From the NCBI GenBank assembly GCA_020638495.1, contig JACKIN010000003.1:62001-126000 (forward strand): a stretch of 64,000 bases of DNA, written 5' to 3'. Origin of the DNA: Geminicoccaceae bacterium (GTDB taxonomy: Bacteria; Pseudomonadota; Alphaproteobacteria; Geminicoccales; Geminicoccaceae). The notes beneath the pieces are model-generated. The model had not been told where the DNA came from. It worked only from the letters and a program-made list of their open reading frames with translations, and did no database searches. A program made the translations under genes and the position numbers. Below are positions 1 to 10,469 of the stretch, piece after piece. Positions within the stretch are counted from its first letter, which is position 1. Each line of letters opens with the position of its first letter.

Positions 1-1
1 G

Positions 2-136
2 TTGGCCAGCCTTGGCAATGCGCTGACGGCGAGCGCCGAGCTGCTTGGTCTCGCTGCCGACCGCCTCTGGCCCGACGAGCTGGAGAAAAACGATCCCGAA
101 TATCCGATGGTCGTGGCTTTCGCCACGGTCGACTGA
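2..136 (+). CDS. 3' end of an unidentified protein (partial)
   Basis: An open frame enters from the left edge and ends at TGA 134-136, giving a 44-residue tail that finishes FATVD. The gene stops 15 bases before the ABC transporter gene, so it is probably part of the same surface-polysaccharide operon. The tail has no motif I can assign to a family. Confidence 0.5.
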   Translation: MASLGNALTASAELLGLAADRLWPDELEKNDPEYPMVVAFATVD

Positions 137-151
137 AGCCAGCCTCTCGTA

Positions 152-1981
152 ATGAGTCACCAACGCATTCGGCTAGATGGCGACCGGCAGGCGGTCCGAG
201 CGCTGTTTGCGCTCTGCGGCAGGCGTCGAGTCATTCTGATACCGATCATCGTCCTGGCAATCCTGGCCTTCCTCCTCGAAGGCATGGGCATCGGGTTGCT
301 GATCCCGCTGGTCGACACGATGCTCGGCTCCCAGGGGCAGACGAGTTCTCAAGTCGGATTCGGTGCTGTCCTTGGCACTCTTACCGATTGGCTGCCAGAA
401 GATCATCGGCTGACGCTGATCGTGGTCCTGGTCTGCCTGCTCATCGTCCTGAAGGCTGCCGTCATCTACGGCCATCACATGCTGTCCGTTTCGCTCACCA
501 GTCATGTTGGTGGCGACCTGCGCGACCGGCTGTTCCGGCAGACCTTCGACATCGGCCTGCTGACAATCCAGAGACTCGGAATCGGCCGCCTGAACAACAC
601 CATCGATATCCAGGTATGGAAGGTTTGCCAGGCGTTCGACACGCTCACCCATTTGACCGCGAGCATGGCGGCAAGTTTGGTCTTCTTGTGTCTGCTGCTG
701 TTGATCTCCTGGCCGTTGACCCTTGCCGTAATCGGTAGTTTCCTGCTGGTCTCGCTGATCATGTTGGCGGTGCGTCGCGCCGCCCAGCGGCGCGGCCGCG
801 AGCTTGTCGGTGTCAACGCCGACCTGTCCGGCAGGATTGTCGAGTCACTCACCCATCAGCGCATGGTCCGCGCGTTCGGCACCGAACACCTCGAGATGCA
901 GAGGTTTCATCTGGCAAGCGAGGCGGTCCGGCGAGCCGTGTGGCGAACCGAGCTGCTGCGCGGCATCGTCGCCCCGGCCACCGAGCTCCTCTACGTACCG
1001 CTGATGTTCGGCGCGATCGGTCTGGGTCTGCTCCTCGACTTGGGCATGCCGGCACTCGTCGCCTATCTCTTGATGCTCTACCGCCTGCAGCCGCACTTGC
1101 GCGAGATCGACCGTCAAAGGGTCGAGCTGGCCGCCCACACCGGCCCGATCGAGGACGTCGTCACGCTACTGGACATAAGGGACGAGACCGCACCGCGCTC
1201 GGGCCACCGCCCGATTACCCGCATCCAAGGCTCCATTCGGTTCGAAGGCGTTTCGTTCGACTACGGCGTTGCCGAATCTGCCGGGGTCGACGACATCTCC
1301 TTCACGATCCCCAAAGGTGCCACCGTCGCGCTCGTGGGGCCCTCGGGCGCCGGCAAGTCGACCCTGATCGGGCTCCTTTTTCGCTTCTTCGACCCGACCG
1401 CTGGACGCATCCTGGTCGACGACGTGCCGCTGACAGAACTCAATCTGGCTGATTGGCGACGCCGTCTCACCTTCGCTGGCCAGGACGTCGAGCTGATGAG
1501 CGGCACGGTGTACGAAAACATCGCCTATGGCAGCCCCGACGCCAGTGACGAGGCCATCAGAGCCGCCGCCCGCCTCGCGCATGCCGACCACTTCATTGCC
1601 GCTCTGCCCGGCGGCTATGACGCGCCGATCGGTGCGCGCGGCCTGAATCTCTCCGGTGGGCAGCGGCAACGCCTGACGCTGGCCCGCGCCATGTTAAGGC
1701 GCCCAGACGTCCTGATCCTTGACGAAGCGACCAATTCACTCGATTCCGAATCAGAGGATGTCGTGCTCCAGCGGCTGCACGCCGCACGTGGCGACATGAC
1801 CCTGGTGGTCATTGCCCATCGCCTGAGACTGGTGCGTCACGCCGACCTCGTCGTCGTCCTAGACAATGGTCGCGCGATCGAGTGCGGTCCACCCGCAGAG
1901 CTGATGTCGAGTGGCGGCGCTTTCGATCGTCTGTGGCGTCGGCAGTCAGCTGTCGATCACCACGATTGGGTGCCGGGATGA
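152..1981 (+). CDS. ABC transporter, fused permease/ATPase (MsbA-like exporter)
   Basis: A 609-residue half-transporter expected to export a lipid-linked sugar, polysaccharide or other hydrophobic substrate across the inner membrane as a homodimer. The N-terminal half (about residues 25-310) has several long hydrophobic segments. The C-terminal ATPase has Walker A GPSGAGKST near residue 395, the signature LSGGQRQR and Walker B VLILDEATNSLD. Length and domain order match the MsbA/lipid-exporter family. The neighbours (sugar methyltransferases, a polysaccharide deacetylase, glycosyltransferases) suggest a role in cell-surface glycan export; the actual substrate cannot be read from the sequence. 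Confidence 0.9.
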   Translation: MSHQRIRLDGDRQAVRALFALCGRRRVILIPIIVLAILAFLLEGMGIGLLIPLVDTMLGSQGQTSSQVGFGAVLGTLTDWLPEDHRLTLIVVLVCLLIVLKAAVIYGHHMLSVSLTSHVGGDLRDRLFRQTFDIGLLTIQRLGIGRLNNTIDIQVWKVCQAFDTLTHLTASMAASLVFLCLLLLISWPLTLAVIGSFLLVSLIMLAVRRAAQRRGRELVGVNADLSGRIVESLTHQRMVRAFGTEHLEMQRFHLASEAVRRAVWRTELLRGIVAPATELLYVPLMFGAIGLGLLLDLGMPALVAYLLMLYRLQPHLREIDRQRVELAAHTGPIEDVVTLLDIRDETAPRSGHRPITRIQGSIRFEGVSFDYGVAESAGVDDISFTIPKGATVALVGPSGAGKSTLIGLLFRFFDPTAGRILVDDVPLTELNLADWRRRLTFAGQDVELMSGTVYENIAYGSPDASDEAIRAAARLAHADHFIAALPGGYDAPIGARGLNLSGGQRQRLTLARAMLRRPDVLILDEATNSLDSESEDVVLQRLHAARGDMTLVVIAHRLRLVRHADLVVVLDNGRAIECGPPAELMSSGGAFDRLWRRQSAVDHHDWVPG

Positions 1982-2018
1982 AGGTCCCGCTGATGCGCCC
2001 AAACGATGACGGTCTGAA

Positions 2019-2810
2019 ATGAAGCACATCCGCGCTGCCGTCGATTCGCTGGGACGAAGCTGCTTGAAGGCCTACGCCATATTGGTGCTGGGTGGCACCT
2101 ATCCACAGCTGAGGTCGCTTTCGATCAGGCGGTTCAACGGCACCTACATCGCTTACCGCCGCGGAACCTCGGACGAGGGCGTGCTCGCCCACAGCTTCGA
2201 CCGGGACATTTTTCTATCGGGCGTTCCCAAGTACGCACCGAGTGCCGGCGACATCGTGCTCGATGTCGGTGCCCATATCGGGGACTTCGCGCTGATGGTG
2301 GCGCAACGACTGGGCGGCGGCCGCGTCTACGCCGTGGAGGCGTGCCGTGAAACCTACGGGATTCTCTGCGCCAATATTGCGCTGAACCGCGCGAGCAACA
2401 TCGCGCCGAGTCACCTGGCTCTGGCCGGCCAAGACGGCACCTGCACGCTCTTTCATGCACCGCCCGGCGAGAGCTGGGGCGACTCGACGACCCACGACTA
2501 CGCGGGCAACCGCGAGGACGTGCCGAGCCGAAGCCTTCGTAGCTTTCTCGCAGACCAGAATATCGAGAGGGTCGATTTCGCCAAGTTCAACTGCGAGGGT
2601 GCCGAGTTCGAGATCCTGCTCGGAGCCGATCCGGCAACGATGCGCCGGATCGGCACGATGCTCATCCTCTACCATTGCGACCTGGCGGAAGCGTTCAGCG
2701 AGGAACAGCTCTTGCAGCATTTGCGTGATTGCGGGTTCGCAACGGAGGTTCGCAATCGTACTGCCGAGCGGGGCTGGATCATCGCACAGCAACGGCTCTC
2801 GCAGGACTAG
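2019..2810 (+). CDS. FkbM family methyltransferase
   Basis: A 263-residue SAM-dependent O-methyltransferase. The glycine-rich SAM-binding motif VLDVGAHIGDF lies near residue 80, followed by the acidic motif VYAVEAC. The motif VDFAKFNCEGAEFEIL is typical of the FkbM domain. It follows the ABC transporter by 37 bases on the same strand. In polysaccharide clusters FkbM proteins commonly methylate sugar hydroxyls; the acceptor here is inferred only from context. Confidence 0.85.
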   Translation: MKHIRAAVDSLGRSCLKAYAILVLGGTYPQLRSLSIRRFNGTYIAYRRGTSDEGVLAHSFDRDIFLSGVPKYAPSAGDIVLDVGAHIGDFALMVAQRLGGGRVYAVEACRETYGILCANIALNRASNIAPSHLALAGQDGTCTLFHAPPGESWGDSTTHDYAGNREDVPSRSLRSFLADQNIERVDFAKFNCEGAEFEILLGADPATMRRIGTMLILYHCDLAEAFSEEQLLQHLRDCGFATEVRNRTAERGWIIAQQRLSQD

Positions 2811-2862
2811 AACGCCACTGAACATGGCTTACCATCGAGGCCCATAGGGCGACGGGTTGACC

Positions 2863-3603
2863 ATGAGCACTCTGAACCAGGTTTTTGCCGACTTCGTTGC
2901 ATTCCGTCGTCGCCGTCGCGTCGGGCCGGATGGCGACAAGTGCTTCGGCGACCTCAGGTCGCCCGTGCCGGTCGCGCGGGCTTATGGCTGGGGCCGCGGC
3001 AAGGCCATCGACCGCGTTTTTGTCGAACGCTTTCTCTCCGCGCGGGCTGAAGTCATCCAGGGCCGCGTCCTCGAGATCGGTGACAATGCGTACACGCTCG
3101 CTTATGGCGGAGCGAAGGTGCGGCAAAGCGATGTCCTGCACGTGGACGGCAGCAATCCGAAGGCCACTTTCGTCGGCGATCTCAGTCGCTGTGACCACAT
3201 CCCAGACGCCCTCTTCGACTGCATCGTGCTGACACAGACGCTGCAGTTCATTTACGATACGCCGGCAGCGCTCGCGCAGGTTCATCGTCTGCTGAAACCC
3301 GACGGTGCGTTGATTGCGACATTCCCTGGGCTCAGTCAGATCAGCGATCCGATGTGGGGGCCATCCTGGCACTGGGGCTGGAGCCCCCGTCAGGCGACGA
3401 GCCTGCTCCAGACGGCGTTCCCCGGCGGTCGCGTGGAGGTTGAAACGCTCGGCAACAGATTTGCGGCGGTGGCGTTTCTCTATGGGCTCGTTGCCGAGGA
3501 AGTGGACATGGAGCAGCTGCTCTCACCGCTGGGCACCTGCGCCTTCCTGATCGGCGTGGTGGCGACCCGCTCGACCGGGGCTGCCGATACGACGCAATGC
3601 TGA
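2863..3603 (+). CDS. Class I SAM-dependent methyltransferase
   Basis: About 246 residues. I chose ATG 2863 over the in-frame TTG at 2857 because ATG is the stronger start and a G-rich stretch precedes it. The protein carries VLEIGDNAYT (a variant SAM motif I), then an acidic motif and the DCIVLTQTLQFIYD segment typical of Methyltransf_11/UbiE-like folds. Its last 7 bases overlap the deacetylase start, indicating translational coupling. It is probably a glycan-modifying methyltransferase, with acceptor unknown. Confidence 0.75.
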   Translation: MSTLNQVFADFVAFRRRRRVGPDGDKCFGDLRSPVPVARAYGWGRGKAIDRVFVERFLSARAEVIQGRVLEIGDNAYTLAYGGAKVRQSDVLHVDGSNPKATFVGDLSRCDHIPDALFDCIVLTQTLQFIYDTPAALAQVHRLLKPDGALIATFPGLSQISDPMWGPSWHWGWSPRQATSLLQTAFPGGRVEVETLGNRFAAVAFLYGLVAEEVDMEQLLSPLGTCAFLIGVVATRSTGAADTTQC

Positions 3604-4598
3604 ACATCCGCCCCTGGAAACGGCTGCGGCGATTCATAGCGCGGCAACCTATCGTCGGACGCGGTGGCATCCTGCTCTACCATCGTGTCGCCGAGCTTGC
3701 CCATGACCCGTGGTCGATTGCCGTCACGCCGGCCGAATTCGCGGCGCATCTTGCGGTCCTGCAGAAATGCGCGGTTTGCCTGCGGCTCGAGTCGTTCCTG
3801 ACGCGTCGTGCCGAGGGCACTCTGCCGCGCAATGCCGTGGCTTTGACCTTCGACGACGGCTACGCCGACAATCTGACGGCTGCCCTGCCATTGCTCGAAA
3901 CCTATGGCATCCCAGCGACGCTCTTTGCCCTGTCGGGCTTCGTTGGAAGCAATCAAGAGACCTGGTGGGATCGTTTGCTGCAGGCGGTGTTCGATTCCCA
4001 GGATCTGCCGAGCGAACTCGAGATCAGCATCGGTGGTCGGAAGATGACCTGGAAGCGCCCGGTCGACGCCACCGATGCCGACATGCGTCGAGCGCTTCAT
4101 GGCCAGCTCTACGATGCGTTTGCTTCGGTGGATACTCCGGAGCACGAAGCGGCATTTGCTGCGCTGATGCGGGAACTCTCTTGGAAGCCGCAGCTTCGCC
4201 GCAGTCATCGGCCCCTGACCAATGATGAGCTACGCGAGTTGGCCGCCAGCCCTCTGATTTCAATCGGCGCGCACACGCGCAGCCATCCCTACCTCGCGCG
4301 GGTACCACCCGGGCGGCAGCAGGCCGAGCTTGCCGGCGGGAAGGCGGAACTGGAAGCCCGGCTCGATCGACTGATCGACATGTTCGCCTATCCCCACGGT
4401 TCGTTCGACGCGACGACGGTTCGCCTAGCAAGAGAAGCCGGGTACAGCTGGGGCTTCAACTCGGTTGCCAGCATCGTGCCGCATCGAATCGATCCCCTCC
4501 GGATGCCGCGTATCAGCGTTGAAGGAATGAGCGACGAGAGCTTCGAGCGTTTCTTGACAGTTCATGGTATTCGTCAGCGGCGACGTGCCAATGGTTGA
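3597..4598 (+). CDS. Polysaccharide deacetylase family protein
   Basis: A 333-residue NodB-homology (carbohydrate esterase 4) protein. The metal/catalytic motif TFDDGY lies near residue 83, the second motif HTRSHP near residue 223, and FAYPHGSFD near 262. These are the expected metal ligands and catalytic Asp/His of the family, which removes N- or O-acetyl groups from surface glycans. The start codon lies inside the end of the preceding methyltransferase gene. No clear signal peptide is visible, so a cytoplasmic or membrane-associated site is possible. Confidence 0.85.
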   Translation: MLNIRPWKRLRRFIARQPIVGRGGILLYHRVAELAHDPWSIAVTPAEFAAHLAVLQKCAVCLRLESFLTRRAEGTLPRNAVALTFDDGYADNLTAALPLLETYGIPATLFALSGFVGSNQETWWDRLLQAVFDSQDLPSELEISIGGRKMTWKRPVDATDADMRRALHGQLYDAFASVDTPEHEAAFAALMRELSWKPQLRRSHRPLTNDELRELAASPLISIGAHTRSHPYLARVPPGRQQAELAGGKAELEARLDRLIDMFAYPHGSFDATTVRLAREAGYSWGFNSVASIVPHRIDPLRMPRISVEGMSDESFERFLTVHGIRQRRRANG

Positions 4599-4790
4599 CC
4601 TGATTCCGACCAGTTTTCGCAGGAGCCCTGGTCGAACTCGAATGCGTAACCTACAGGATGAATGTTCCCCAGTGCCAAGGAGACAGCAGATCGACCGGTC
4701 GATTTGTCGCATAGCCTCGAGTGGTGCGCCTAAGTCTCGATACGGCTAAGACGAAGGTCATTCTTTCTGCGGCGGAGCCGAGCCAGCCCG

Positions 4791-5756
4791 ATGCGACGAC
4801 CGACCGTGAGCGTGATCATCATTTTTCTCGATCCGGGTGCCGGGTTCCTGGCCGAAGCCATCGCCAGCGTGCGGGCGCAGAGCTTTGATGACTGGGAATT
4901 GCTGCTCGTCGACGACGGTTCCAGCGATGCGTCGAGCGGATTGGCTCGCGCCGAAGCCGCAGCGGAGCCCGAACGCATCCGCTACCTTGAGCATCAAGGG
5001 CACGCCAATCGCGGCATGAGCGCTTCGCGCAATCTGGGTGTCGGTGCGGCACTCGGGCGCTACTTGACGTTTCTGGACGCCGACGACGTCTATCTGCCCG
5101 GCCGGCTCCTGCACCATGTCGGCATTCTGGACGCGCATCCCGAGGCAGCACTGGTGTTCGGCCGTCATCAGTTATGGTTCAGCTGGCAGGGAGCAACGCT
5201 ACAGGCAGACCGGCCGGTTCGGCTCGGATTCATTCCGGAGCGCGTCTATATGCCACCAGCCGTGCAAGTGAGGTTGCTACAGAGCACTGGCCGTTACAAT
5301 CCCGGCATTTGCACGCTGACTGTGCGACGCGACGCGGCATTGGCGGTCGGCGCGTTCGAACCCGAATTCCGCGGCTGCTACGAGGATCAGGTCTTCATGT
5401 CGAAGATCTTCCTCAGATACCCGGTGTTCGTCACCGAGCGCGTCGATTCACGCTATCGCCAACACGACGCATCGTGCACCGCGACGGCGGCCGAAAGCGG
5501 CGAGTACCGGGCGGGTCTTCCGCACCCGACACGGGAGCGCTATCTGCGTTGGCTCAAGGCGTACATCGAAACGCACGTACCAGTTGATCCCGACCTCCGC
5601 CAGGCACTCGAACGCCAACTCCGGCCCTATGACAAACGCTGGCAGTACAATCTGGCCGCGCTGCCCTGGGATCGTACGAGGTTCGAGCTGAAACGGCTGA
5701 AGCGATGGCTGCTTCGTCGGCTCGCTTCCTCCGTTGCTTCCAACGCCAGACATTGA
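4791..5756 (+). CDS. Glycosyltransferase family 2 (tandem copy 1)
   Basis: A 321-residue GT-A glycosyltransferase. It opens with VSVIIIFLDPG, has the nucleotide-sugar segment LLLVDDGSSD near residue 40, and the metal-binding LDADDVY near residue 95. It is closely related to the next gene along its whole length, including C-terminal HPTRERYLRWL, so the two are a tandem duplication. About 190 bases separate it from the deacetylase. Donor and acceptor sugars are not deducible. Confidence 0.85.
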   Translation: MRRPTVSVIIIFLDPGAGFLAEAIASVRAQSFDDWELLLVDDGSSDASSGLARAEAAAEPERIRYLEHQGHANRGMSASRNLGVGAALGRYLTFLDADDVYLPGRLLHHVGILDAHPEAALVFGRHQLWFSWQGATLQADRPVRLGFIPERVYMPPAVQVRLLQSTGRYNPGICTLTVRRDAALAVGAFEPEFRGCYEDQVFMSKIFLRYPVFVTERVDSRYRQHDASCTATAAESGEYRAGLPHPTRERYLRWLKAYIETHVPVDPDLRQALERQLRPYDKRWQYNLAALPWDRTRFELKRLKRWLLRRLASSVASNARH

Positions 5757-5897
5757 GGAAAGGCGAGCCGATGGCGACGGGCCACGAGCCGGGCACTTCG
5801 CTGCGTGAGGCCGCTCGATCGAGCGAGCGGGATAGAAGAACAGACAGGTGGCGGTTCGGCGACCCGCGCGCAGCCGCCGCAACGAGGCAGTTGATCG

Positions 5898-6878
5898 ATG
5901 GCTGAAACGACGCCGACCGTCAGTGTTGTCATAATTTTCCTGAACCCCGGCGCGGCGTTTCTCAACGAGGCGATCGCCAGCGTTCGGGCGCAAGCACTGG
6001 CGGATTGGGAGCTGCTTCTGGTCGACGACGGCTCCAGCGACGATTCGAGCGAAGCGGCGCGCGACGCCGCCGCAGCCACGCCCGACCGTGTCCGTTATCT
6101 CGAGCATCCAGGCCACGGGAATTGCGGCATGAGCGCCTCGCGCAATCTTGGGATCGGTGCCGCTCGAGGTCGTTATCTGACGTTTCTCGATGCCGACGAC
6201 GTCTACCTACCGGAGCGCCTCTCGCATCAAGTGGCCCTGCTCGAAGACCATCCTGAGGTCGGCATGGTCTACGGGCCAACTCTGTACTGGCATAGCTGGC
6301 GCCCCGATGCGCTGGAGTTCGACACCGTCAGTCGCCTGGGCCTCCCCGTCGGCGTGTCCTTGGATCCGCCTCGTGTCATGCGTGCCTTCCTCGAAACGCA
6401 TGGCGGGATCGTGCCCGGCATCTGCAGCCTCACTGTCCGGCGCGACGCCGCGCTCGCGGTCGGCTGCTTCGAGGCGGCTTTCCGCGGCTGTTACGAGGAC
6501 CAGGTATTCCTCTCGAAGATCTGCACGAACGAAACGATCATGCTTACCGATCGCTGGCATGCGAAATATCGGCAGCATGCTTCATCATGCACCGCCCAGG
6601 CGGTCGAATCCGGCGACTACCAGGAGCACTTGCCGCATCCGACCCGCGAACGGTATCTGCGTTGGCTGGCCAGCTACCTCGAGACGGCAGGTGTCAATAA
6701 CCCGGCGCTGCTGCGCGCGCTCAGGCGTGAGCTTTGGCCGTATGACCATCCGCGGCTCCACCGCCGCATCGGGATTCCGCTCCTGCTCGCCAGGCTTCGA
6801 GCAAAGCGATGGATTTGGCAGCAGATCCGGCGGGTCACGGGCGACCGACGTCCGACGGTCGTGCCCGCCGGCGAATGA
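5898..6878 (+). CDS. Glycosyltransferase family 2 (tandem copy 2)
   Basis: A 326-residue GT-A glycosyltransferase with VSVVIIFLNPG at the N-terminus, LLLVDDGSSD near residue 40, LDADDVY near residue 96 and GCYEDQVFLSKI in the acceptor-side half. It parallels the preceding glycosyltransferase nearly collinearly, but the copies have diverged, most clearly in the acceptor half and the tail. This is the last intact gene of the first polysaccharide block; decayed remnants on the other strand follow. Confidence 0.85.
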   Translation: MAETTPTVSVVIIFLNPGAAFLNEAIASVRAQALADWELLLVDDGSSDDSSEAARDAAAATPDRVRYLEHPGHGNCGMSASRNLGIGAARGRYLTFLDADDVYLPERLSHQVALLEDHPEVGMVYGPTLYWHSWRPDALEFDTVSRLGLPVGVSLDPPRVMRAFLETHGGIVPGICSLTVRRDAALAVGCFEAAFRGCYEDQVFLSKICTNETIMLTDRWHAKYRQHASSCTAQAVESGDYQEHLPHPTRERYLRWLASYLETAGVNNPALLRALRRELWPYDHPRLHRRIGIPLLLARLRAKRWIWQQIRRVTGDRRPTVVPAGE

Positions 6879-6954
6879 GCGGCAGCGCGCTCGGTCCGGC
6901 GGTGTAGCCGGTGCGACCGACGACCGCAGAGCTGAGCCCGATCACATGGAATCG

Positions 6955-7255
6955 GCGATAATCTGATGGGACAGGCCTTGAATGCCGCTGTCGGCTTCGA
7001 GCCCTCCACGTCCGGCAACCGGCTGATCCCCTGGCGCTGCAGGCAGCGATGAAGCGAGGAGCGCGTAGAGGCGCAGTCGTCGAGCGGCAGAAGCGTATGG
7101 CGGCGGAAGGTGTGACGAATCAGCACCTCTTCTTCCTTGCTGAGAGCAGACGAGCGGCGGTCCTTCGGCCCCATCGGCGCACCTCCGACGGTGGCGCGCT
7201 TGCGCCACTTCGCCACCATCTTCAAGCCGGCCCCGTACCGCGGCGCTTCCGTAGA
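6955..7255 (-). pseudogene. IS481-family transposase remnant
   Basis: Read on the minus strand, the frame contains a recognisable IS481 N-terminus: VAKWRKRATV, a GPKDRRSS segment, then HTLLPLDDC, SSLHRCLQRQGISRLPD and FKACPI. Compared with family members I know, about a dozen residues are missing between DDC and SSLH, and the DDE catalytic core is absent. It is a dead fragment with no terminal repeats visible. Confidence 0.7.
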
Positions 7256-7305
7256 GTGCCCGGCCCATAGCCCCTCCCTCGCGTGACAGCAAAAGCGATA
7301 CGCCA

Positions 7306-7435
7306 TCACACTCCGGGACCGAACATCGAGTCGGAGAGGCGCACGTCCCTCATGTCGCGCACGCCGTCGCCGAAGAAATTCAACGCGAGCGCTGCGGGGA
7401 AGATGGCAAGACCGGGAAGTCGCTCATCCACCAGG
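7306..7435 (-). pseudogene. C-terminal remnant of a DppC/OppC-type ABC permease
   Basis: The minus-strand frame reads RLPGLAIFPAALALNFFGDG followed by VRDMRDVR and ends at TGA 7308-7306. FNLLGDGLRD near the C-terminus is characteristic of peptide/nickel transporter permeases (DppC, OppC, NikC). Only about 40 residues remain. It sits between the transposase remnant and the amidohydrolase remnant, all on the same strand, consistent with a deleted transport/catabolic cluster. Confidence 0.5.
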
Positions 7436-7607
7436 CGCTCGTCGGAATGCTCGGTGACCCGACCGATTGTGCTGGGTGCGCGCACCGCAGCGCTTCATCG
7501 CCAGCGCCGTGCCGCCGACCCTGCACAAGCACGAAGCCGGCATTCTGCCCGGCCCGTTCTTCCCGGCGGCGCGCTCTTATGAGAACTTCTTCGCGCGCGA
7601 CCTGTCG

Positions 7608-8049
7608 GCTGGCGACGCTCGGTGGAATAGCTCGGGTAGCCGGCCGCCGAGGGGGGCGGGTTCAACCCCGCGCCCTCGCGGCCGAAATGCATCGCGACCG
7701 CGAGGCCGTTGCGCACGCAGGCCTCGTAGATCGGATGGTAGAAGCGGCTGCCGAAGGGACGCGGCGCGCCGCAGCCAAGCATGATCGCGCAGACCCCGGG
7801 ATGCGAGCCGAGCCGATCGATCGCGGCCGCCGCCCTCGCCGGGTCCTGCGAGTTGATGTGCAGGGCGAGGCGGAACCGCGAATCGTTAGCGAGCCAGTGC
7901 CCAATCCAGAAGCCGTTGAACGCGCGGCAGATGGCGCTGGCGAGCTGGCCGGGACCGCCGGTCAGGAGGGCGAGCTCGATATCCAACTGGTCGAGCAGCC
8001 GGGCGCCGAATCGAAGACAGCCGACGTCTGCCGCAAGCATGGCGAGCAC
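7608..8049 (-). pseudogene. Amidohydrolase (TIM-barrel, amidohydrolase_2 family) remnant
   Basis: The minus-strand frame includes LASAICRAFNGFWIGHWLA, LALHINSQDP, GSHPGVCAIMLG, FYHPIYEACVRNGLAVAMHF and SAAGYPSY. This is the central part of a metal-dependent hydrolase of the amidohydrolase_2 family. An in-frame stop lies just upstream of the usable GTG at 8049. Recognisable homology ends near 7608, so the metal-binding N-terminus and the C-terminal third are missing. It looks like genuine decay rather than a single sequencing error. Confidence 0.65.
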
Positions 8050-8353
8050 CGCGACGATCTACGCCTGGAAGGCCAGACGGGGCGGGATGAAGGTCTCGGT
8101 TGCACCGGCTGAAGGCGCTCGAAGACGTGACCGGCAGACCGAGGCGGCTCCTCGCCAAGGCGATGCTCGGCAGCTCAGCGGCCGCCGAGGGGTGGGCACC
8201 GAGCCAGGCCAGCGCTCTCGTGCACCCTCGATCCTTGCCGCGACGGGGCACCACCGATATTCTCGGCTGGCGCTGTCACGGCATTGTCAGATGGCGGCGC
8301 CAGAAACTCAGTCGCCGCCGCGGCGGCGACCAACATGGCGGGAGGCCGGTATC

Positions 8354-9370
8354 ATGCATGGCGGAACTTGTGGTCGGAATCTGGCGTTCGGGCTGGTTGG
8401 GGCCATGGCGCTGGCGGGGGTGGCCCAGGCGGAGACGATCACGGTCTACACCTCCTACGAGGAGGACGAGCTCGCCGCTTTCCTCGAGGAGATGAAGCAG
8501 GACCTGCCGGATCTCGATGTCGACGTGCTCCGGCTGTCGACCGGCGACCTGCAGGCGCGGATCCTCGCCGAATCGGCGAACCCGCAGCACGACGTCATCT
8601 GGGGCTGGGCGGTCACCTCGATGGTCGACCCGCGTATCCTTGAGCTGCTCGAGGCCTACGAGCCCGCCAATCTCGACCGCGTGCCGGCGCGGTTTCGCGA
8701 TCCCGAGGGCCGCTGGTTCGCGGTCACCGGCTACATGGCGGCCTTCTGCGTCAACAACGAGGTGCTGAAGGCCAAGAACCTGCCCATGCCGACTTCCTGG
8801 GAGGACCTCCTCGATCCGGTCTACGAGGGCGAGATCGTCATGCCCAACCCGGCGAGCTCCGGCACGGGCTACCTGCAGATCGCCTCGATCCTGCAGATGA
8901 AGGGCGAGGAGGCGGGCTGGGAGTACCTGCGCGGCCTCGACAAGAACATCGCCCAGTACATCAAGAGCGGGTCCCGGCCGTGCAACAGCGCCAGCCAGGG
9001 CGAGTACGCCATCGGCGCGTCATTTGCCTTGCGGGCGATCAAGAACATCGCCGAGGGCTACCCGATCACCATGGTGATCCCGGCCGAGGGTGCCGGCAAC
9101 GAGCTCGAGGCGAATGCGTTGATGGCGAGCTCGGACAACAAGGAGGCGGCCCAGCGGTTCCTCGACTGGACACTCTCCGACCGTGCGGTCGACACGTATT
9201 ACGACTGGAAGGAGATCGTCACCGTCTCCGGCGGTGCCATGCCCGAGAACTTCAAGGCGGCCGGGTTGCCGGACGACATCGGCTCGGTGATGTGGGACAT
9301 GGACTTCGCCTGGTCGGCGGAGAACCGCGACCGCATCCTCGAGCAGTGGACGGCCGAGTTCGACAACTGA
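8354..9370 (+). CDS. ABC transporter periplasmic substrate-binding protein (putative 2-aminoethylphosphonate/iron type)
   Basis: About 338 residues. ATG 8354 is preceded by GGAGG at 8341, and an export signal ending GVAQA follows it; the longer upstream open frame is not credible. The mature protein begins ETITVYTSYEEDEL and contains VIWGWAVTSM and GEIVMPNPASSGTGYL, typical of periplasmic binding proteins of the putative 2-aminoethylphosphonate (PhnS-like) and Fe(III) clusters. Genes for the ATPase and permease follow directly. No phosphonate-degradation genes are nearby, so the substrate is only a family-level guess. Confidence 0.8.
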   Translation: MHGGTCGRNLAFGLVGAMALAGVAQAETITVYTSYEEDELAAFLEEMKQDLPDLDVDVLRLSTGDLQARILAESANPQHDVIWGWAVTSMVDPRILELLEAYEPANLDRVPARFRDPEGRWFAVTGYMAAFCVNNEVLKAKNLPMPTSWEDLLDPVYEGEIVMPNPASSGTGYLQIASILQMKGEEAGWEYLRGLDKNIAQYIKSGSRPCNSASQGEYAIGASFALRAIKNIAEGYPITMVIPAEGAGNELEANALMASSDNKEAAQRFLDWTLSDRAVDTYYDWKEIVTVSGGAMPENFKAAGLPDDIGSVMWDMDFAWSAENRDRILEQWTAEFDN

Positions 9371-9416
9371 GCCGGTTGCGGCAGAGCATGGCGGGACGGA
9401 TCGAGGCGGGCGTCCA

Positions 9417-10459
<1,043 letters not shown>

Positions 10460-10469
<10 letters not shown>

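Noticed and set aside
7781..8353. An N-terminal extension of the substrate-binding protein starting near 7781
   Set aside because: The extension is antisense to the amidohydrolase remnant and would hide the signal peptide; ATG 8354 with GGAGG upstream is far better.
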